A stretch of 64,000 bases of DNA, taken from assembly GCF_003858635.1 (NCBI RefSeq), contig NZ_RQJO01000007.1, positions 1,985,941 through 2,049,940 of the forward strand, written 5' to 3'. The position numbers were made by a program, and so were the translations under genes. This DNA comes from Larkinella rosea. GTDB taxonomy: Bacteria > Bacteroidota > Bacteroidia > Cytophagales > Spirosomataceae. This document shows, piece by piece, positions 15,962 to 27,500 of this stretch. How positions within the stretch are numbered: the stretch's first letter is position 1; each line of letters starts with the position of its first letter. The notes under the pieces were generated by a model that saw nothing but the letters and a program-made list of their open reading frames with translations, was not told where the DNA came from and ran no database searches.

Positions 15962-17707
15962 ATGGCCCAGCCCAACGCCGACCTTCCACACACAACGGTT
16001 CCCAGTTTCAGTATTCTGAGCGACGGAACGGCTTTGGATGTTTCGCAGGTGGTTAGCCTTTCGATTTCGACGGAGATCGGTAAAATACCGCAGGCCGAGG
16101 TGGTGTTAAACGACGGCAGTATGGCCAAACGAACGTTCGAAATCAGCAGCACCAACCGGTTCATTCCGGGGTCGGTGCTGGAAATCAAGGCAGGCTATCA
16201 GCAAACGAATAAGAGTATTTTTAAGGGCGTCGTGGTCAAACACGGAATCCGGACGACCTTAAGCCAGAACTCCACGCTGACCATCGAGCTGAAGCACGCA
16301 CTTTACAAAGCCGCGCTTACCCGAAAAAGCGGAATTTTCATGAAACAGAAGGACAGCGACACGCTGGATTCCATTCTCGGAACGTATGCCGTTGAAAAAT
16401 CCGTCGAGGATACGCAAACGGAGCACCTACAGATGGTTCAGATGAACTGCACCGACTGGGATTTTGTCAACCTGCGGGCCGAAGCAAACAACCTGTTGGT
16501 GCTCCCCAAACCGGAGAAAACCGAAATTAAAAAACCGGAAACTTCGGCCCCCGAAAAAGTGACCCTGGAATTCGGCGTTTCGCTGATCGAAGCCGACCTG
16601 GAACTGGACAATCGGGTGGCATTTGAAAATTTCGAAGGCCAAACCTGGGACAGTGCCGAGCAGGAAATCAGTTCGGCCAGCTCGACCCTGACCGGGCTTT
16701 CCGAAACCGGTAACCTCCCGGCCAGTGAGTTAGCATCGAAAGCCAACCACCACTCGTACGTAGTTCGGAACGGGGCAAGTCTGGCCGAAAACGAACTCAT
16801 TGAGGTGCTCAATACGCAAAAAAGCCGGAGCCTGCTCAGTAAAATCCGGGGCATCGTCAAATGCGAGGGCACCAGTGACGTGCAGATTGGGGATATGGTG
16901 AAGCTGGCGGGCCTGGGCGACCGGTTCAACGGGAAGGCGTTGGTAACGGGCGTCATGCACGATATCGGCCCCGGTCGCTGGTTCACCACCCTCCAGATCG
17001 GGTTGAATGCCGAAAGTTTTCTGGACCGGTTTTCGGACGTGAATGAAAAACCGGCCGGAGGCTTACTCCCGGCGGTCAATGGGTTGCAGGTCGGGATTGT
17101 ATCGACCATTATTCCGGAACAGGACGAACCGAATATTCTGGTCAGGATTCCGATCACAACCGCCCGGGAAGAAGGCGTTTGGGCCCGGGTTGCCCGGCTG
17201 GATGCGGGCTCGAACCGGGGAGCGGTTTTTCATCCGGAAGAAAACGACGAGGTTATTCTGGGATTTGTCAACGACGATCCGCGCCAGGCGGTGATCCTCG
17301 GAATGCTCAACAGCAGCAAAAACAACGTACCCGACGAACTCAAAGCAGCTCAGGACAATCCCGTGAAGGGATTTATTACCCGAAGTGAACTGAAATTGCT
17401 GTTCGACGACAAAAAGGGAATCATCACGCTTGAAACCCCGCAGGGCAAAGTAGTGATTGACGACGACCGGAAATCCATTACGATCAACGACGATTCCAAC
17501 CAAAACAGCATTACGCTCTCGGACAAGGGCATAACGATCGAATGCGGCAAAGACCTGACGATTTCGGCCCGGGGAAACGTAAAAATAGAAGGTAAAAAAG
17601 TGGAAATAAAAGCCTCCGGCAGCCTGTCGGCCGAAGGCTCGGGAGGAGTCAGTCTGAAGTCAAACGGGATTACCGAAATAAAAGGATCGATGGTCAACAT
17701 CAATTAA
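15962..17707 (+). CDS. eCIS VgrG-like central spike protein (Afp8/Pvc8)
   Basis: The 581-residue protein combines gp27-like domains (residues about 1-350; DGTALDVSQVVSLSISTEIG, FKGVVVKHGIRTT), a gp5-type OB domain (about 372-450; NGLQVGIVSTIIPEQDEPNI through QAVILGMLN) and a beta-helix needle of short repeats (about 475-581; VVIDDDRKSITINDD, GITIECGKDLTISARGNVKI, ending in IKGSMVNIN). It trimerises to form the membrane-piercing spike at the bottom of the baseplate. No C-terminal effector extension is present, so cargo must be carried elsewhere. The PAAR tip gene follows after 6 bp. Confidence 0.95.
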   Translation: MAQPNADLPHTTVPSFSILSDGTALDVSQVVSLSISTEIGKIPQAEVVLNDGSMAKRTFEISSTNRFIPGSVLEIKAGYQQTNKSIFKGVVVKHGIRTTLSQNSTLTIELKHALYKAALTRKSGIFMKQKDSDTLDSILGTYAVEKSVEDTQTEHLQMVQMNCTDWDFVNLRAEANNLLVLPKPEKTEIKKPETSAPEKVTLEFGVSLIEADLELDNRVAFENFEGQTWDSAEQEISSASSTLTGLSETGNLPASELASKANHHSYVVRNGASLAENELIEVLNTQKSRSLLSKIRGIVKCEGTSDVQIGDMVKLAGLGDRFNGKALVTGVMHDIGPGRWFTTLQIGLNAESFLDRFSDVNEKPAGGLLPAVNGLQVGIVSTIIPEQDEPNILVRIPITTAREEGVWARVARLDAGSNRGAVFHPEENDEVILGFVNDDPRQAVILGMLNSSKNNVPDELKAAQDNPVKGFITRSELKLLFDDKKGIITLETPQGKVVIDDDRKSITINDDSNQNSITLSDKGITIECGKDLTISARGNVKIEGKKVEIKASGSLSAEGSGGVSLKSNGITEIKGSMVNIN

Positions 17708-17713
17708 ACGACT

Positions 17714-17992
17714 ATGCCAGCAGCAGTACGGGTCGGCGATTTAACCAACCACGGCGGCACGGTGGTGGGCCCCGGCTGCCCGACCGTGATGATCGGCAAA
17801 ATGCCGGCCGCCGTCGTGGGCGACATCCACGTCTGCGTGATTCCGTCGCCCCCTCCGCACCCGCCCTCCTCGCCTTTTCCGGCGGGCAGTGCAACGGTTA
17901 ACATTGGCGGAAAACCGGCCTTGCGAACGGTCGATGCCTGTGTGTGCGGGGCCATGGCTGCGGTGGGCGAACCGACCGTGAACATTGGCTAG
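17714..17992 (+). CDS. PAAR-domain spike tip protein (Afp10/Pvc10)
   Basis: The 92-residue protein contains the PAAR-type MPAAVRVGDLTNHGGTVVGP, GCPTVMIGKMPAAVVGDIHV and GSATVNIGGKPALRTVDAC repeats. His and Cys residues (H18?, H32-region, C-x-C near the end) are available to bind a metal at the cone tip. It sharpens the VgrG trimer. A Pro-rich loop (SPPPHPPSSPFP) sits in the middle. It is translationally close to the spike gene, with a 6-bp gap. The precise metal ligands are not assigned. Confidence 0.92.
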   Translation: MPAAVRVGDLTNHGGTVVGPGCPTVMIGKMPAAVVGDIHVCVIPSPPPHPPSSPFPAGSATVNIGGKPALRTVDACVCGAMAAVGEPTVNIG

Positions 17993-18041
17993 CGGGCCAG
18001 ACAAGGGCCGATTTTCAGAAAACAACCTTATTCTTAACGCA

Positions 18042-18446
18042 ATGGACCCGTTCGAACAAACCTTTTTGGGCCGGGGATGGGCTTTTCCGCCCGAATTTAA
18101 TCCGGTTAGTGGTCAGGCAAAAATGCTTTCCAACGAAGAAGACATTCAAAGCAGCCTGAAAATCCTGCTGGCGACCCGGGTGGGTGAGCGGATCATGCAG
18201 CCTTCGTTCGGCTGTAACCTGGATATTATGTTATTTGAACCGATCAGTACGACGCTCAAAGCCCGCGTCAAAGACCTGGTTTTTACGGCCATTTACAACT
18301 ATGAGCCCCGGATTCGACCGCTGTCGGTTTCCTTGATCGGTAAAGACGAGGACGGCATTGTGGAAGTCGAGGTTGAGTACGAAGTCAAAGCGACGAATTC
18401 ACGGTACAACCTGGTTTATCCATTCTACCTCAACGAAGGCGTCTGA
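18042..18446 (+). CDS. gp25-like baseplate wedge protein (Afp9/Pvc9)
   Basis: I take the ATG at 18042 (MDPFEQTFLGRG), since the upstream TTG at 17985 overlaps the PAAR stop and would add an unrelated polar leader. The 134-residue product shows the family core: GWAFPPEFNP, a helix with EDIQSSLKILLATRVGERIM, then PSFGCNLDIMLFEP and the C-terminal strands. The EPR-like VGERIMQP turn is diagnostic of gp25 proteins, which join the first sheath ring to the wedges and trigger sheath assembly. Gene order PAAR then gp25 is reversed relative to pvc9-pvc10. Confidence 0.92.
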   Translation: MDPFEQTFLGRGWAFPPEFNPVSGQAKMLSNEEDIQSSLKILLATRVGERIMQPSFGCNLDIMLFEPISTTLKARVKDLVFTAIYNYEPRIRPLSVSLIGKDEDGIVEVEVEYEVKATNSRYNLVYPFYLNEGV

Positions 18447-18507
18447 AAAACGAACCGACGGTTTTGTATTCGTTTAAAAAGTTTATGTCAATCAAAGTCC
18501 GTAACCG

Positions 18508-21432
18508 ATGTCAACGCTTTGCCATACGCCCCACCCGCTGACCCGACAAGGCACGGCCCAAACCGACAGGCTACCCGAAGGTCTGAAGAGCGGTTTTGTG
18601 GATTTGGATGAACGAACGTTGACCAATCTGGTTCGGCAAAGTGCGGAGTACAGTCGTTACATTGGATTTTATGACGGGGTACATGCCGATCCGTCGGCCC
18701 GGGCTGACTGGACGGTATTTTTTGAACAGATTTACGATTTCTCGACCAAACGCTGCCGGTTTTCCAGCATCGACGAATTGAAAACCGGTGAAATCAGTCC
18801 GCATCTGGGTTTATTTCTGGCGTTTCTGCAACTCTTCCAGATCAACCAGTCGAACCTCAACGAACTGACCGACAAGCACATCAGCCTCTTTTACGAAGAT
18901 GTTCTGCAACTGGCTTACAAACCGACCCTACCAGACAAGGCGGTTATTTTTACTACCCTGGCCAAAAGTCAGGAAAGTCTGCTGCTGAAAAGCGGTACCC
19001 GGCTGCTGGCGGGAAAAGATGGTCAGGGCAATCCGCGCGTATACAAAACCACCGAAGAGGTTGTTGTCAACCAGGCGCAGGTGACGGATTTAAAAACCGT
19101 CTTCGTCCAGAAAAACGGGGGTGAAATCCAGCACATTGCGCTTACGCAAAAAGCCGATACGGCCGATGGTATTTCCAAACCCATTGAAAGCGAACCCGCG
19201 TCCTGGGACCCGTTTGGGAACGGAAATCAACCGAAGGCCGAAATTGGTTGTCTGATTGCTTCCCCGATTTTTTATTTGAGCGAAGGCAACCGGACGATTA
19301 CGTTGTCGGCAGGAAACTTTCCGGCCGAACTGGCGGATCAACTCACGATTCAATACACGGCGCCAAAGGGTTGGCAGGAGGTCAGCAGCTGGGAACTTCC
19401 CGGGGGCAAACTGGTGATCACCCTTGCACCGGCCTTACCGGCCTGGGTTGGTTTCGACCCCGAAAAGCACGGCGACCGGTTTTTTGATACGGTGTTGCCG
19501 CTCCTCAAAATTTCCCTGAAAGACCATGCGCAGTATCGCTTATTGCAGCAAAACAAGCCGGATATTACCATCGATGTCAGCGTTACCGGTTGCAAGAATC
19601 TGCTGCTTTACAATGACTTGGGGGAAATCGATCCATCCAAATCGTTTTTGCCATTCGGAACCCGGCCCGTTCCCAATTCCTCCAAACTGATCATCGGTTA
19701 TCCTTCGGCGTTCAACAAATACCTGAAAAATTTCGCGCTTGTCGTCAATGAGAACCCGGCTCTCTCCAATTCGGTCGTGAATTTCAGTCAGGCATTTCCT
19801 TTGGTGGGTGGCGTCTGGCAAGCGGCTTTTCCCGGTGATCGAAATAACTACAATGCCGTCGGTGTTTTCAAAAACGACTATTCGCAGGACGAAGCCGATT
19901 TAAGTTACTCGACCCAAACCAAAAATAACTTTATCCGGGTCATCAACCAGTACGATTATGCCAAAGCGCTGGCCAGCTACACCCAATTCATTGCCGAAAC
20001 CGCCGGGGGTGGTTCGACCAGTTCGAAGGCGACAACCACTGCCAGTACTGTCAAAATAAAGGACAAGATTGCCGAACGTGCAACCGATGTATCCAAAGAA
20101 GCCATACTGATCGGCACATACATCGAAGTCAACCCACCGGTTATTCCGGAATACGAATCGTTGACGCTGCATTACAACGCCAGCGTTTCCCTCAAAAACG
20201 ATGCGGCTTCGTTTTTTTACCAGATCCATCCGTTTGGTTACCAGAAATTTAACAAAACCGTACCACCGAATCTAATGCCGGAATTTGGCAGCGAAGGCAC
20301 CCTTTACATCGGCATTTCCAGGCTGCTCAAAGGGCAGTCGCTTTCCCTCCATTTTCAGCTTCTCGAAAGCAGCGGAAATCCCGACCTCAAAATCAACGGC
20401 ATCACCTGGTTTACGGCCAGCAACAACAGCCTGGTTCGGATGGCGCCCCACGAAATCATCAAGGACACTACCGGTCAGCTGACCACTTCCGGCATCATCC
20501 GGTTTTCACTGCCACCGGAGGCTTTTGAAAACCGCAATACGGTTTTGGATTCGAACAAAGTCTGGCTGGTCGCCCGCTGTGAGCAGGATTGTGCCGCGTA
20601 TCCACGGGTGATCGCCATCAAAAGTCAGGCGGTGGAAAGTACTTTTTTCAACCAGAACAACGAAACCGCTCATTTAACCACAGGACTGGAAGCCGGAACA
20701 ATTACTAAAGTCGAACTGCCGCTTTCCGGATTAAAAAAAATTGAACAACCCTACGTCTCCACCGGCGGCCGGTCTGCGGAGTCCGTTTCCGCTTACCGAA
20801 CCCGGGTTAGCGAACTGCTGCGGCACAAAAGCAGAGCCTGGAATATCTGGGATTATGAGCGGATGGTGCTGGAAGAATTTCCCGAAATCTATAAAGTAAA
20901 GTGTATTTCGCACAGCAAAAGTACGACCGAATACGCCCCCGGAAACGTCCTTCTGGTTGTTCTTCCGCACCTCGAAGACGTACAAACCCAGGATTTGCTG
21001 CAACCCAAAGTAAGCATCGGAAAGCGGGAGGAAATCCGGGCATACCTGCAAAAATTCGTGAGTCCTTTCGTAAAAATCGAGGTCATCAATCCGGTTTACG
21101 AAGCCCTGGAAGTAACCGCACACGTCACCTTAATCGATGGTTTTGACAAAGCCTATTACGCCGATCAGGTCAGCAAAGCGCTCAAAGCCTGGCTGTCGCC
21201 GTGGCTGAAAAGCCGGGAAGAAGGCCTGACGTTCAGGGGAGAACTCTACCAATCGGATCTGATCAACTTTATCGAGCAGTTAGCGTACGTTGATTACATC
21301 GGTTTTTTGGAAGTTCGAACCTATGTCAACGGTGCCCCCGTGCTGTGTGGTGAGCACATTAAAACGTCCAGCCAGTCGGTCATTCTGACCTCCTCGGCGA
21401 CCCACGTAATCGATACCGACAAGCCATGCTGA
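18508..21432 (+). CDS. Large baseplate J-like wedge protein (Afp11/Pvc11)
   Basis: This 974-residue protein lies where Pvc11 is found. The N-terminal third is a helical platform (DLDERTLTNLVRQSAEYSRY, SNLNELTDKHISLFYEDVLQ), the centre is a series of beta domains, and the C-terminal part carries the baseplate-J core near residues 750-860: YVSTGGRSAESVSAYRTRVS, AWNIWDYERMVLEEFPEIYK and LVVLPHLEDVQTQDLLQP. Such proteins form the inner iris of the baseplate. It overlaps the next gene by 7 bp, so the two wedge proteins are coupled. Confidence 0.88.
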   Translation: MSTLCHTPHPLTRQGTAQTDRLPEGLKSGFVDLDERTLTNLVRQSAEYSRYIGFYDGVHADPSARADWTVFFEQIYDFSTKRCRFSSIDELKTGEISPHLGLFLAFLQLFQINQSNLNELTDKHISLFYEDVLQLAYKPTLPDKAVIFTTLAKSQESLLLKSGTRLLAGKDGQGNPRVYKTTEEVVVNQAQVTDLKTVFVQKNGGEIQHIALTQKADTADGISKPIESEPASWDPFGNGNQPKAEIGCLIASPIFYLSEGNRTITLSAGNFPAELADQLTIQYTAPKGWQEVSSWELPGGKLVITLAPALPAWVGFDPEKHGDRFFDTVLPLLKISLKDHAQYRLLQQNKPDITIDVSVTGCKNLLLYNDLGEIDPSKSFLPFGTRPVPNSSKLIIGYPSAFNKYLKNFALVVNENPALSNSVVNFSQAFPLVGGVWQAAFPGDRNNYNAVGVFKNDYSQDEADLSYSTQTKNNFIRVINQYDYAKALASYTQFIAETAGGGSTSSKATTTASTVKIKDKIAERATDVSKEAILIGTYIEVNPPVIPEYESLTLHYNASVSLKNDAASFFYQIHPFGYQKFNKTVPPNLMPEFGSEGTLYIGISRLLKGQSLSLHFQLLESSGNPDLKINGITWFTASNNSLVRMAPHEIIKDTTGQLTTSGIIRFSLPPEAFENRNTVLDSNKVWLVARCEQDCAAYPRVIAIKSQAVESTFFNQNNETAHLTTGLEAGTITKVELPLSGLKKIEQPYVSTGGRSAESVSAYRTRVSELLRHKSRAWNIWDYERMVLEEFPEIYKVKCISHSKSTTEYAPGNVLLVVLPHLEDVQTQDLLQPKVSIGKREEIRAYLQKFVSPFVKIEVINPVYEALEVTAHVTLIDGFDKAYYADQVSKALKAWLSPWLKSREEGLTFRGELYQSDLINFIEQLAYVDYIGFLEVRTYVNGAPVLCGEHIKTSSQSVILTSSATHVIDTDKPC

Positions 21433-24413
21433 ACCCGGACAATTACACGCTTCCCGCCCAACCCGACTTACCCGCGTCACAGGATTATGCGGCACTGCGG
21501 GCGCAGGGAATAGCCCATATACAGCGCCTTTCCGGCCAGCTCTGGACCGATTACAACGTGCATGATCCGGGGGTTACCATCCTCGAACTGCTTTGTTACG
21601 CCCTGACGGATTTGGGGTATCGCACCAATTTCGACATCAGGGACCTGCTCACCAAACCGCAGTCGTTTACACCGAATCTGGGCGAATCGGTTTTTACGGC
21701 CCGGGAGATTCTGACATTTCATCCGGTGACCCTCAACGATTACCGGAAATTGTTGCTCGATCACTTTCTTTCTTTACGGAACGTGTGGCTGAAACCGATT
21801 CAGTCCCACTTTACGCCCCACATTTTTGTGGCTAAAAATCACGCCGAACTGACGTACGAAGATACCGGCACGAATCCGGCCTTAACGGTGGGCGGTTTTT
21901 ACACCGTTCAACTGGAATTGCAGGACAGTGATTCGTTCGACTTTCGGGTCACCACCGCGGCCGAAGCCGACGACATCAAAAGTGCCGTTCACCGGTTTCT
22001 GCTGAATCACCGCAATTTATGCGAAGATTTTGTCGGTGTCGACCTCGTTCAGTACGAATACGTTGGCGTCTGTGCCGATTTTGAACTCGATCAACAGGCA
22101 GATCCGGTGGCGATCAAAAAACAGATTTATCAGCTCATTTACGCGTACATCACGCCATCGCTGCATTTTTACACGATTGCTGAACTGCTGGCCAAAGGCC
22201 GATCGATTGAGGAGATATTTCAGGGGAGTGTGGCCGAAAACGGCTTCATCGACTATGCCGAACTGGAAGCTTTTGAAAGCCGGAAAGTGTTGTATACCTC
22301 CGATCTGATCCATCTTTTGATCAGCTCGATCAAAGGGATTCGGAGCATTCGTAAAATCCACCTGAGTTCCTACCAACTGGATGCGACGGGGCAACGGATC
22401 GATCTCAAAAATCCCCTGAAAACCGGTGAGAAATATTGCCTTCACCTAACCGATCCGAACCGGGTTTTCCGGCTCCGGCTCGACCTCCTGGATGATCCGA
22501 CGGATAAAAACCGCATCAATAAATTCAGTTTTTTCTTCAATGAACTCCAGGTTCCGATCCGGATCAAACCGGGCGAGGTAACGCTGGACGAAATCGTTCC
22601 CAAACGACGGGGAATAACCGATCTGGCCAATGATTTACCGGCGCTGAGGGGAAAAAACCGGGATCTGGAGCACTACTATTCCATCCAGAACGAGTTTCCG
22701 AAAGTGTATTTACTGGGTCAGGAATCGATTTCGGAACAATTCCCCGATGCGCGCAAAGCCCAGCGATTACAGCTCAAAGGGTATTTGCTGTTTTTCGAGC
22801 AACTGCTGGCGGATTATCTTTCCCAACTGAACAACGCATCGGAGCTGCTTTCGTGGAGCGACAAACCGGACGACCGGAGTTATTTTTATCAGGCCCTATC
22901 CGGCGAGGAAATCGTGGATCTGAACGAACTCAAGTTACCGGATTACGACGACCTGTTCGACCACAATACGTATTCGGAAACGGTTTTGGGGCAAACTCCG
23001 ATTGAAAATTTTAACCGGCGAAACCGGTTTTTGAACCACCTGATCAGTCGGTTCAACGACAGCTTCGTTGAGTTCAGCATTGCCCAGTTCATTCGCTATT
23101 CGTCGGCGCACCGCTACACACCCGCTGCCATCGTAGCCGATAAAAAGTCCTTTTTGCGGAGCTATCCGAAACTCAGCGGTGAACGATCGCACGCGTTCAA
23201 TTACGAGCATCCGGTCTGGAATACCCCCAACCTGTCCGGTTTTGAGTTGCGAATAGCGAAAAAACTGGGTTTGTCGAACACGCTGACGGCGGATTCGGAC
23301 GCGTTGCTCCAGCATTCGCTGATCCATCCTTTTTTCCAGATCGATGACACCGGAGCGCTGGTCTGGCCGGAACCTCGGAAATACCGGGATAACCGGGACC
23401 TTTCCTTCGACGAAATTTTCGGCCTTCACATCATCGAACATCAGTTGCTGGTGCCCCGCTGGGGGGTCGAAAAGCTGCTGGACATCTGCGAGGAGCCCGA
23501 CAATTTCGGGCGCGACTGTTTTTGCCGCGACCCTTATTCATTCCGGGTGACGGCGGTTTTGCCGGGTTGGCTGCCCATTTCGATGGACATGAGTTTCCGG
23601 AAATACGTCGAAAACCTGATTCGCGAAGAACTGCCCGCCCATCTAAGCCTGAAAATCTGCTGGATTGGTCCCGACGAGATGTTCGAATTCGAGCAGAACT
23701 ACTTCGCGTTTGCAAACTGCCTGAGCGGTTTTGCCGCCAATCATACCTGTTACCAGGTAAAAGAGGAAGCACCGAATCCGGACTATGTGGACTCGCTGAA
23801 CCGGTTCATCACCACCATCAACGGGCTAAATAACATGTATCCACCTTCGTACCTGGTTGATTGTGACGACATTGAGCTGGACGAAAACAACACGATCAAA
23901 AAACATCCGGTCATTCTGAACCGGACGGCCCTCCGGGAATATGAACCCCGGAACATCTGGCAAAAACCGGAACCGGATCCGCTCAACCCGGCCCGAAGCC
24001 AGACCGCCCGTAAGATAGTCTGGAAAAATGCCGATGAAAAGCGACCCATTCCGCTGGATTTGGGGCAGGATTCGACGGCCAAACTGCACCTGACCATCGA
24101 CCGGGAAACCTACACGGTTTTTGTTTTTCCGGATCGGGATGAGAACCGGCGAATCACGGGTGGCCGTTGGGTCCTGAATGACGAAGTATCCTATCCGTTG
24201 AACGTGCAGCTCCCTGGAGCGGACGGCAGTCGTCCGGCGTTTTACGTGGAGATCGACAACACGGTTTTGGTCATTGATTTCGCCAACGCACAACCGCTGT
24301 TTTCGCAATCGAAAGCCGAACAACAGTACTTTGAATCTCGCAGCACCTGCCCTCCCACGCAACAACCGGAGCGATCGGCGCAGCAACGATTCGAAGCCAT
24401 TTTTACAAGGTAG
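21426..24413 (+). CDS. Second large baseplate wedge protein (Afp12/Pvc12)
   Basis: The 995-residue protein begins with a well-conserved block, LWTDYNVHDPGVTILELLCY then ALTDLGYRTNFDIRDLL, seen in contractile-injection baseplate proteins. The rest alternates helical and beta stretches, with YLLFFEQLLADYLSQLNNAS near residues 455-475 and a central domain around 640-780. It probably pairs with the preceding protein as a 1:1 wedge heterodimer, as in gp6 dimers of T4. No enzymatic motif was seen. Start coupling to the upstream gene makes the ATG at 21426 secure. Confidence 0.85.
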   Translation: MLNPDNYTLPAQPDLPASQDYAALRAQGIAHIQRLSGQLWTDYNVHDPGVTILELLCYALTDLGYRTNFDIRDLLTKPQSFTPNLGESVFTAREILTFHPVTLNDYRKLLLDHFLSLRNVWLKPIQSHFTPHIFVAKNHAELTYEDTGTNPALTVGGFYTVQLELQDSDSFDFRVTTAAEADDIKSAVHRFLLNHRNLCEDFVGVDLVQYEYVGVCADFELDQQADPVAIKKQIYQLIYAYITPSLHFYTIAELLAKGRSIEEIFQGSVAENGFIDYAELEAFESRKVLYTSDLIHLLISSIKGIRSIRKIHLSSYQLDATGQRIDLKNPLKTGEKYCLHLTDPNRVFRLRLDLLDDPTDKNRINKFSFFFNELQVPIRIKPGEVTLDEIVPKRRGITDLANDLPALRGKNRDLEHYYSIQNEFPKVYLLGQESISEQFPDARKAQRLQLKGYLLFFEQLLADYLSQLNNASELLSWSDKPDDRSYFYQALSGEEIVDLNELKLPDYDDLFDHNTYSETVLGQTPIENFNRRNRFLNHLISRFNDSFVEFSIAQFIRYSSAHRYTPAAIVADKKSFLRSYPKLSGERSHAFNYEHPVWNTPNLSGFELRIAKKLGLSNTLTADSDALLQHSLIHPFFQIDDTGALVWPEPRKYRDNRDLSFDEIFGLHIIEHQLLVPRWGVEKLLDICEEPDNFGRDCFCRDPYSFRVTAVLPGWLPISMDMSFRKYVENLIREELPAHLSLKICWIGPDEMFEFEQNYFAFANCLSGFAANHTCYQVKEEAPNPDYVDSLNRFITTINGLNNMYPPSYLVDCDDIELDENNTIKKHPVILNRTALREYEPRNIWQKPEPDPLNPARSQTARKIVWKNADEKRPIPLDLGQDSTAKLHLTIDRETYTVFVFPDRDENRRITGGRWVLNDEVSYPLNVQLPGADGSRPAFYVEIDNTVLVIDFANAQPLFSQSKAEQQYFESRSTCPPTQQPERSAQQRFEAIFTR

Positions 24414-24518
24414 TGAGTGATTACAAGGTCATTGTATTTCCATTGATGAGAAATGCATCCCGGTTTCTGGGGAGAATCGAAGGTTGTTAGCATTACACCG
24501 AACAAAAACGTCATTGTC

Positions 24519-27500
24519 ATGGAATCCGTCCTGAATACCACTTTTCCTGTTTATAAGGAGGACCAGGTGTTGAGTCATTACCAGCTCAACGGTTCGTTCA
24601 ATTATCTGGAGGAACAAATTCGTATTACCCGAACCGGGCTGATTGCAACCGGTATTGTCGACGGACTGGAGCTGGAATTTACGAACAATTCGGTCACCCT
24701 TAAAAAAGGCGTGGCCGTGACTTCGCTGGGTTTCCAGATCGAATGGCGTGAAAAAACATTCACCCATATCCGTTCGCTGGAACTCTCAAAAGACTTTCTG
24801 GAACCCATCCTTGACGACGACAATTCCCTGAAAAATATACTGGCGAAATCAGCCCGGTACCAGGCCATCAAAGCATCCACCGAATTAGTGGATGATTCGT
24901 TCACCGAAGCCAAAACACCGCTTTCCTCGGCCATTTTAGCGGGCAAAGTGGTGCTGGTGCTCTTCGAAATGGGCGTTAAACAGGCCGACCAGTGCGATGC
25001 CAACTCCTGCGACGAAAATAGCGCCAATGTCATCATTACCATCCGTCCGCTATTGATTTCGCAGGCCGAAGCCGATACCACCAACGCCAACCAAAGCGCC
25101 CAGGCTTATTTTCAACTGACCGGAGATCCGGTTTTTATCCCCCGCTTCGACATTCCCAAAACCGCCCTGTCTACCCGTACGGATGTGGTGGCGGCCTTTC
25201 AGAAGGTGAATAGTGGCGCAGTGCCAACCGCCATTAACGCTGCGTTGAAGGCCCTTTATGAAACCACCAAAACCGTATTCGGGCATCTGAAAGGATTCAA
25301 CCTCCTGAATGCGGATCGGATTGAACCGCAGGTTTCCAAATACAAAAACACGGATAACGGGCAATACCTGTACAATTGGCTACAGGACCTTGTTCAGGCG
25401 TATCACGAAATTCTGGAAGTCGGCAAAGCCTATCACCGAGATGGTGTAACGGACCAATTTCCTTTCCACGTGCTGGCGGGTCCGACGGATAATGCGCTCA
25501 GCAACACCCAGTACCGAACGGGCTATTTTCCGGCTCCACCGCTGGCCAGAGACGAACTGGAAAACTTTAACCGACTGGAATTTCTGTTCAAGCGGCTCAT
25601 TCACCTACTCAACAATTTTGACGTTTCAAAAACCGCTATCAAAGTCACTCCCTCTATGTATGGCAACAAGCTGCTCGAAAAAAAAGCGGTTCCTTACTAC
25701 TATACGGGCGAAAAAGAACTGAGCCGGCTGTGGAAGCCCAAAGGCCTGCCGCTGGGTTACAAAGCCGACCAATACGCGCCGGATAAAAATCACCTGGTCA
25801 AGCCCTTGCTGTATGACCTCGAAGCGCATGATTTTTACCGGATTGAAGGGCATATCGGAACGAATTATCAGGATGCGATCCGGTCGATCGAGCTGATTCG
25901 GGAGGCCCACCGTCTGCCGTTTAAAGTGATTGCGTTAAATGCCATCGACATCAGGGATCGGGAACTGGCCATCAACGACGCCGAATTTGATTACAGCGAT
26001 CTGGAAGTCGACTACGACATTGCGCGCACGCGGGTTACCAAAATAACCGGTAAGATTACCGACTGGCTCACCGATCATAGAGCCGACCTGGTTCCTAAAA
26101 TCATGGCCGACTCGGCCGTCACCAATTTGATCAATCTGGTTAACTCCTGTTCTAATTTATTTACGGAAGATCTCACCGAATTTCTGGACAATTACGACGA
26201 TTTAAAAACCGCCTTTGACAACATCCACTACATCTACCTGGTTCACCGGGCCTGTATTAAGGTGACGGATTTTCAATCGGAGGATTTAATGGATCACCTT
26301 GACCAACTGAATGACCTGGTTCTGGAAGATCCGTTTACGGTTCTCTTTACCGAAGCCCGGCGACGCTACACAGAATCCGTCAAGAAAACGCTTTTCAGTA
26401 ATTTCTATCAGTCCCACACGGGAATTGAACCGCTGAACGGAACGATCCGGGGCGGTACGTTTTTGCTGGTTTACTCGGATAGTTCCATTCTGGTCAAAAC
26501 CAAACCGCCCGTGGTCAAAACCGGGTCGCTGGAAGCCACGCTGGAGATTCGAAATTACAAAAAGGCCCTGTCGGTGACGGCCGAAGACAATGCCAGGTTC
26601 GTCAAGCAGATTGAAAAATCGAATCCGGTTATTAAATCGAAGCAGGTTCTTCTGCAACGGGACGCCGTCATTGCCGCCAATCCCGACGAAACCAAAAAAA
26701 TCCAGAAGGCGGCTTATGACCAGATGAGCGAAATGCTGGCGGAAAAACTGCCGCTCGAATACAAATTTGTGGTGACCGATCTGTGGAAATCACTCGAGAA
26801 TAAATTAGGGATTCTGGACGTGATTCCGCCCGCCAGCACCGATGGCATTGTCTTTGCCGATTTCTGTTTGCCGTACATCTGCTGCGGAGAAGGCGATGCG
26901 ATCAATCTCGTTTTGCCAACTGTGACGGTCCTGCCCCAGATCGCAATCAGCAAAACCGCCTTTTGTGCCAATAATCCGGAGAAAGTGGAGGTAACGCTCA
27001 CGCCATCCGATTTGGAGGGGACTTTCACGGAAAATATCACCAGCGAAGTCGGGAAATACTTTTTCAAGAGTTCGGCAACCGAGGGTGATCAGAAAATCTC
27101 CTTTACGTCGAAAGCCAATCAGAAAAGCAACGAACTGACGGTCACGATTTTACCGGCCCGCACCATACCGCTTGAGCTGACAACGAAACAAAAAGCCAAC
27201 GATCCCCGTGAATGTGTTCTGACGATCAACAATCCGATGGCCGGTGAGCAGTACGACGTTGATTTTGGGGACGGTACCACGCTCAAAAATCAAACAAAAA
27301 CCACGCTTGAACATACGTATCCGGCTGAAGCCCAATCCTACCCCATCAAGGTGACTGCGACCATCGGCACTCTGTGTCCGGTGGAAGGAAATTCCAAGTA
27401 TGAAGTCGTACCGTTACCCGCCCCACCCCCGCAACCGGTTTTCAAGCTTGATGCAACGGAATTCTGCATAAGCAATAATCAGCCTGTTGAAATTCAGGTC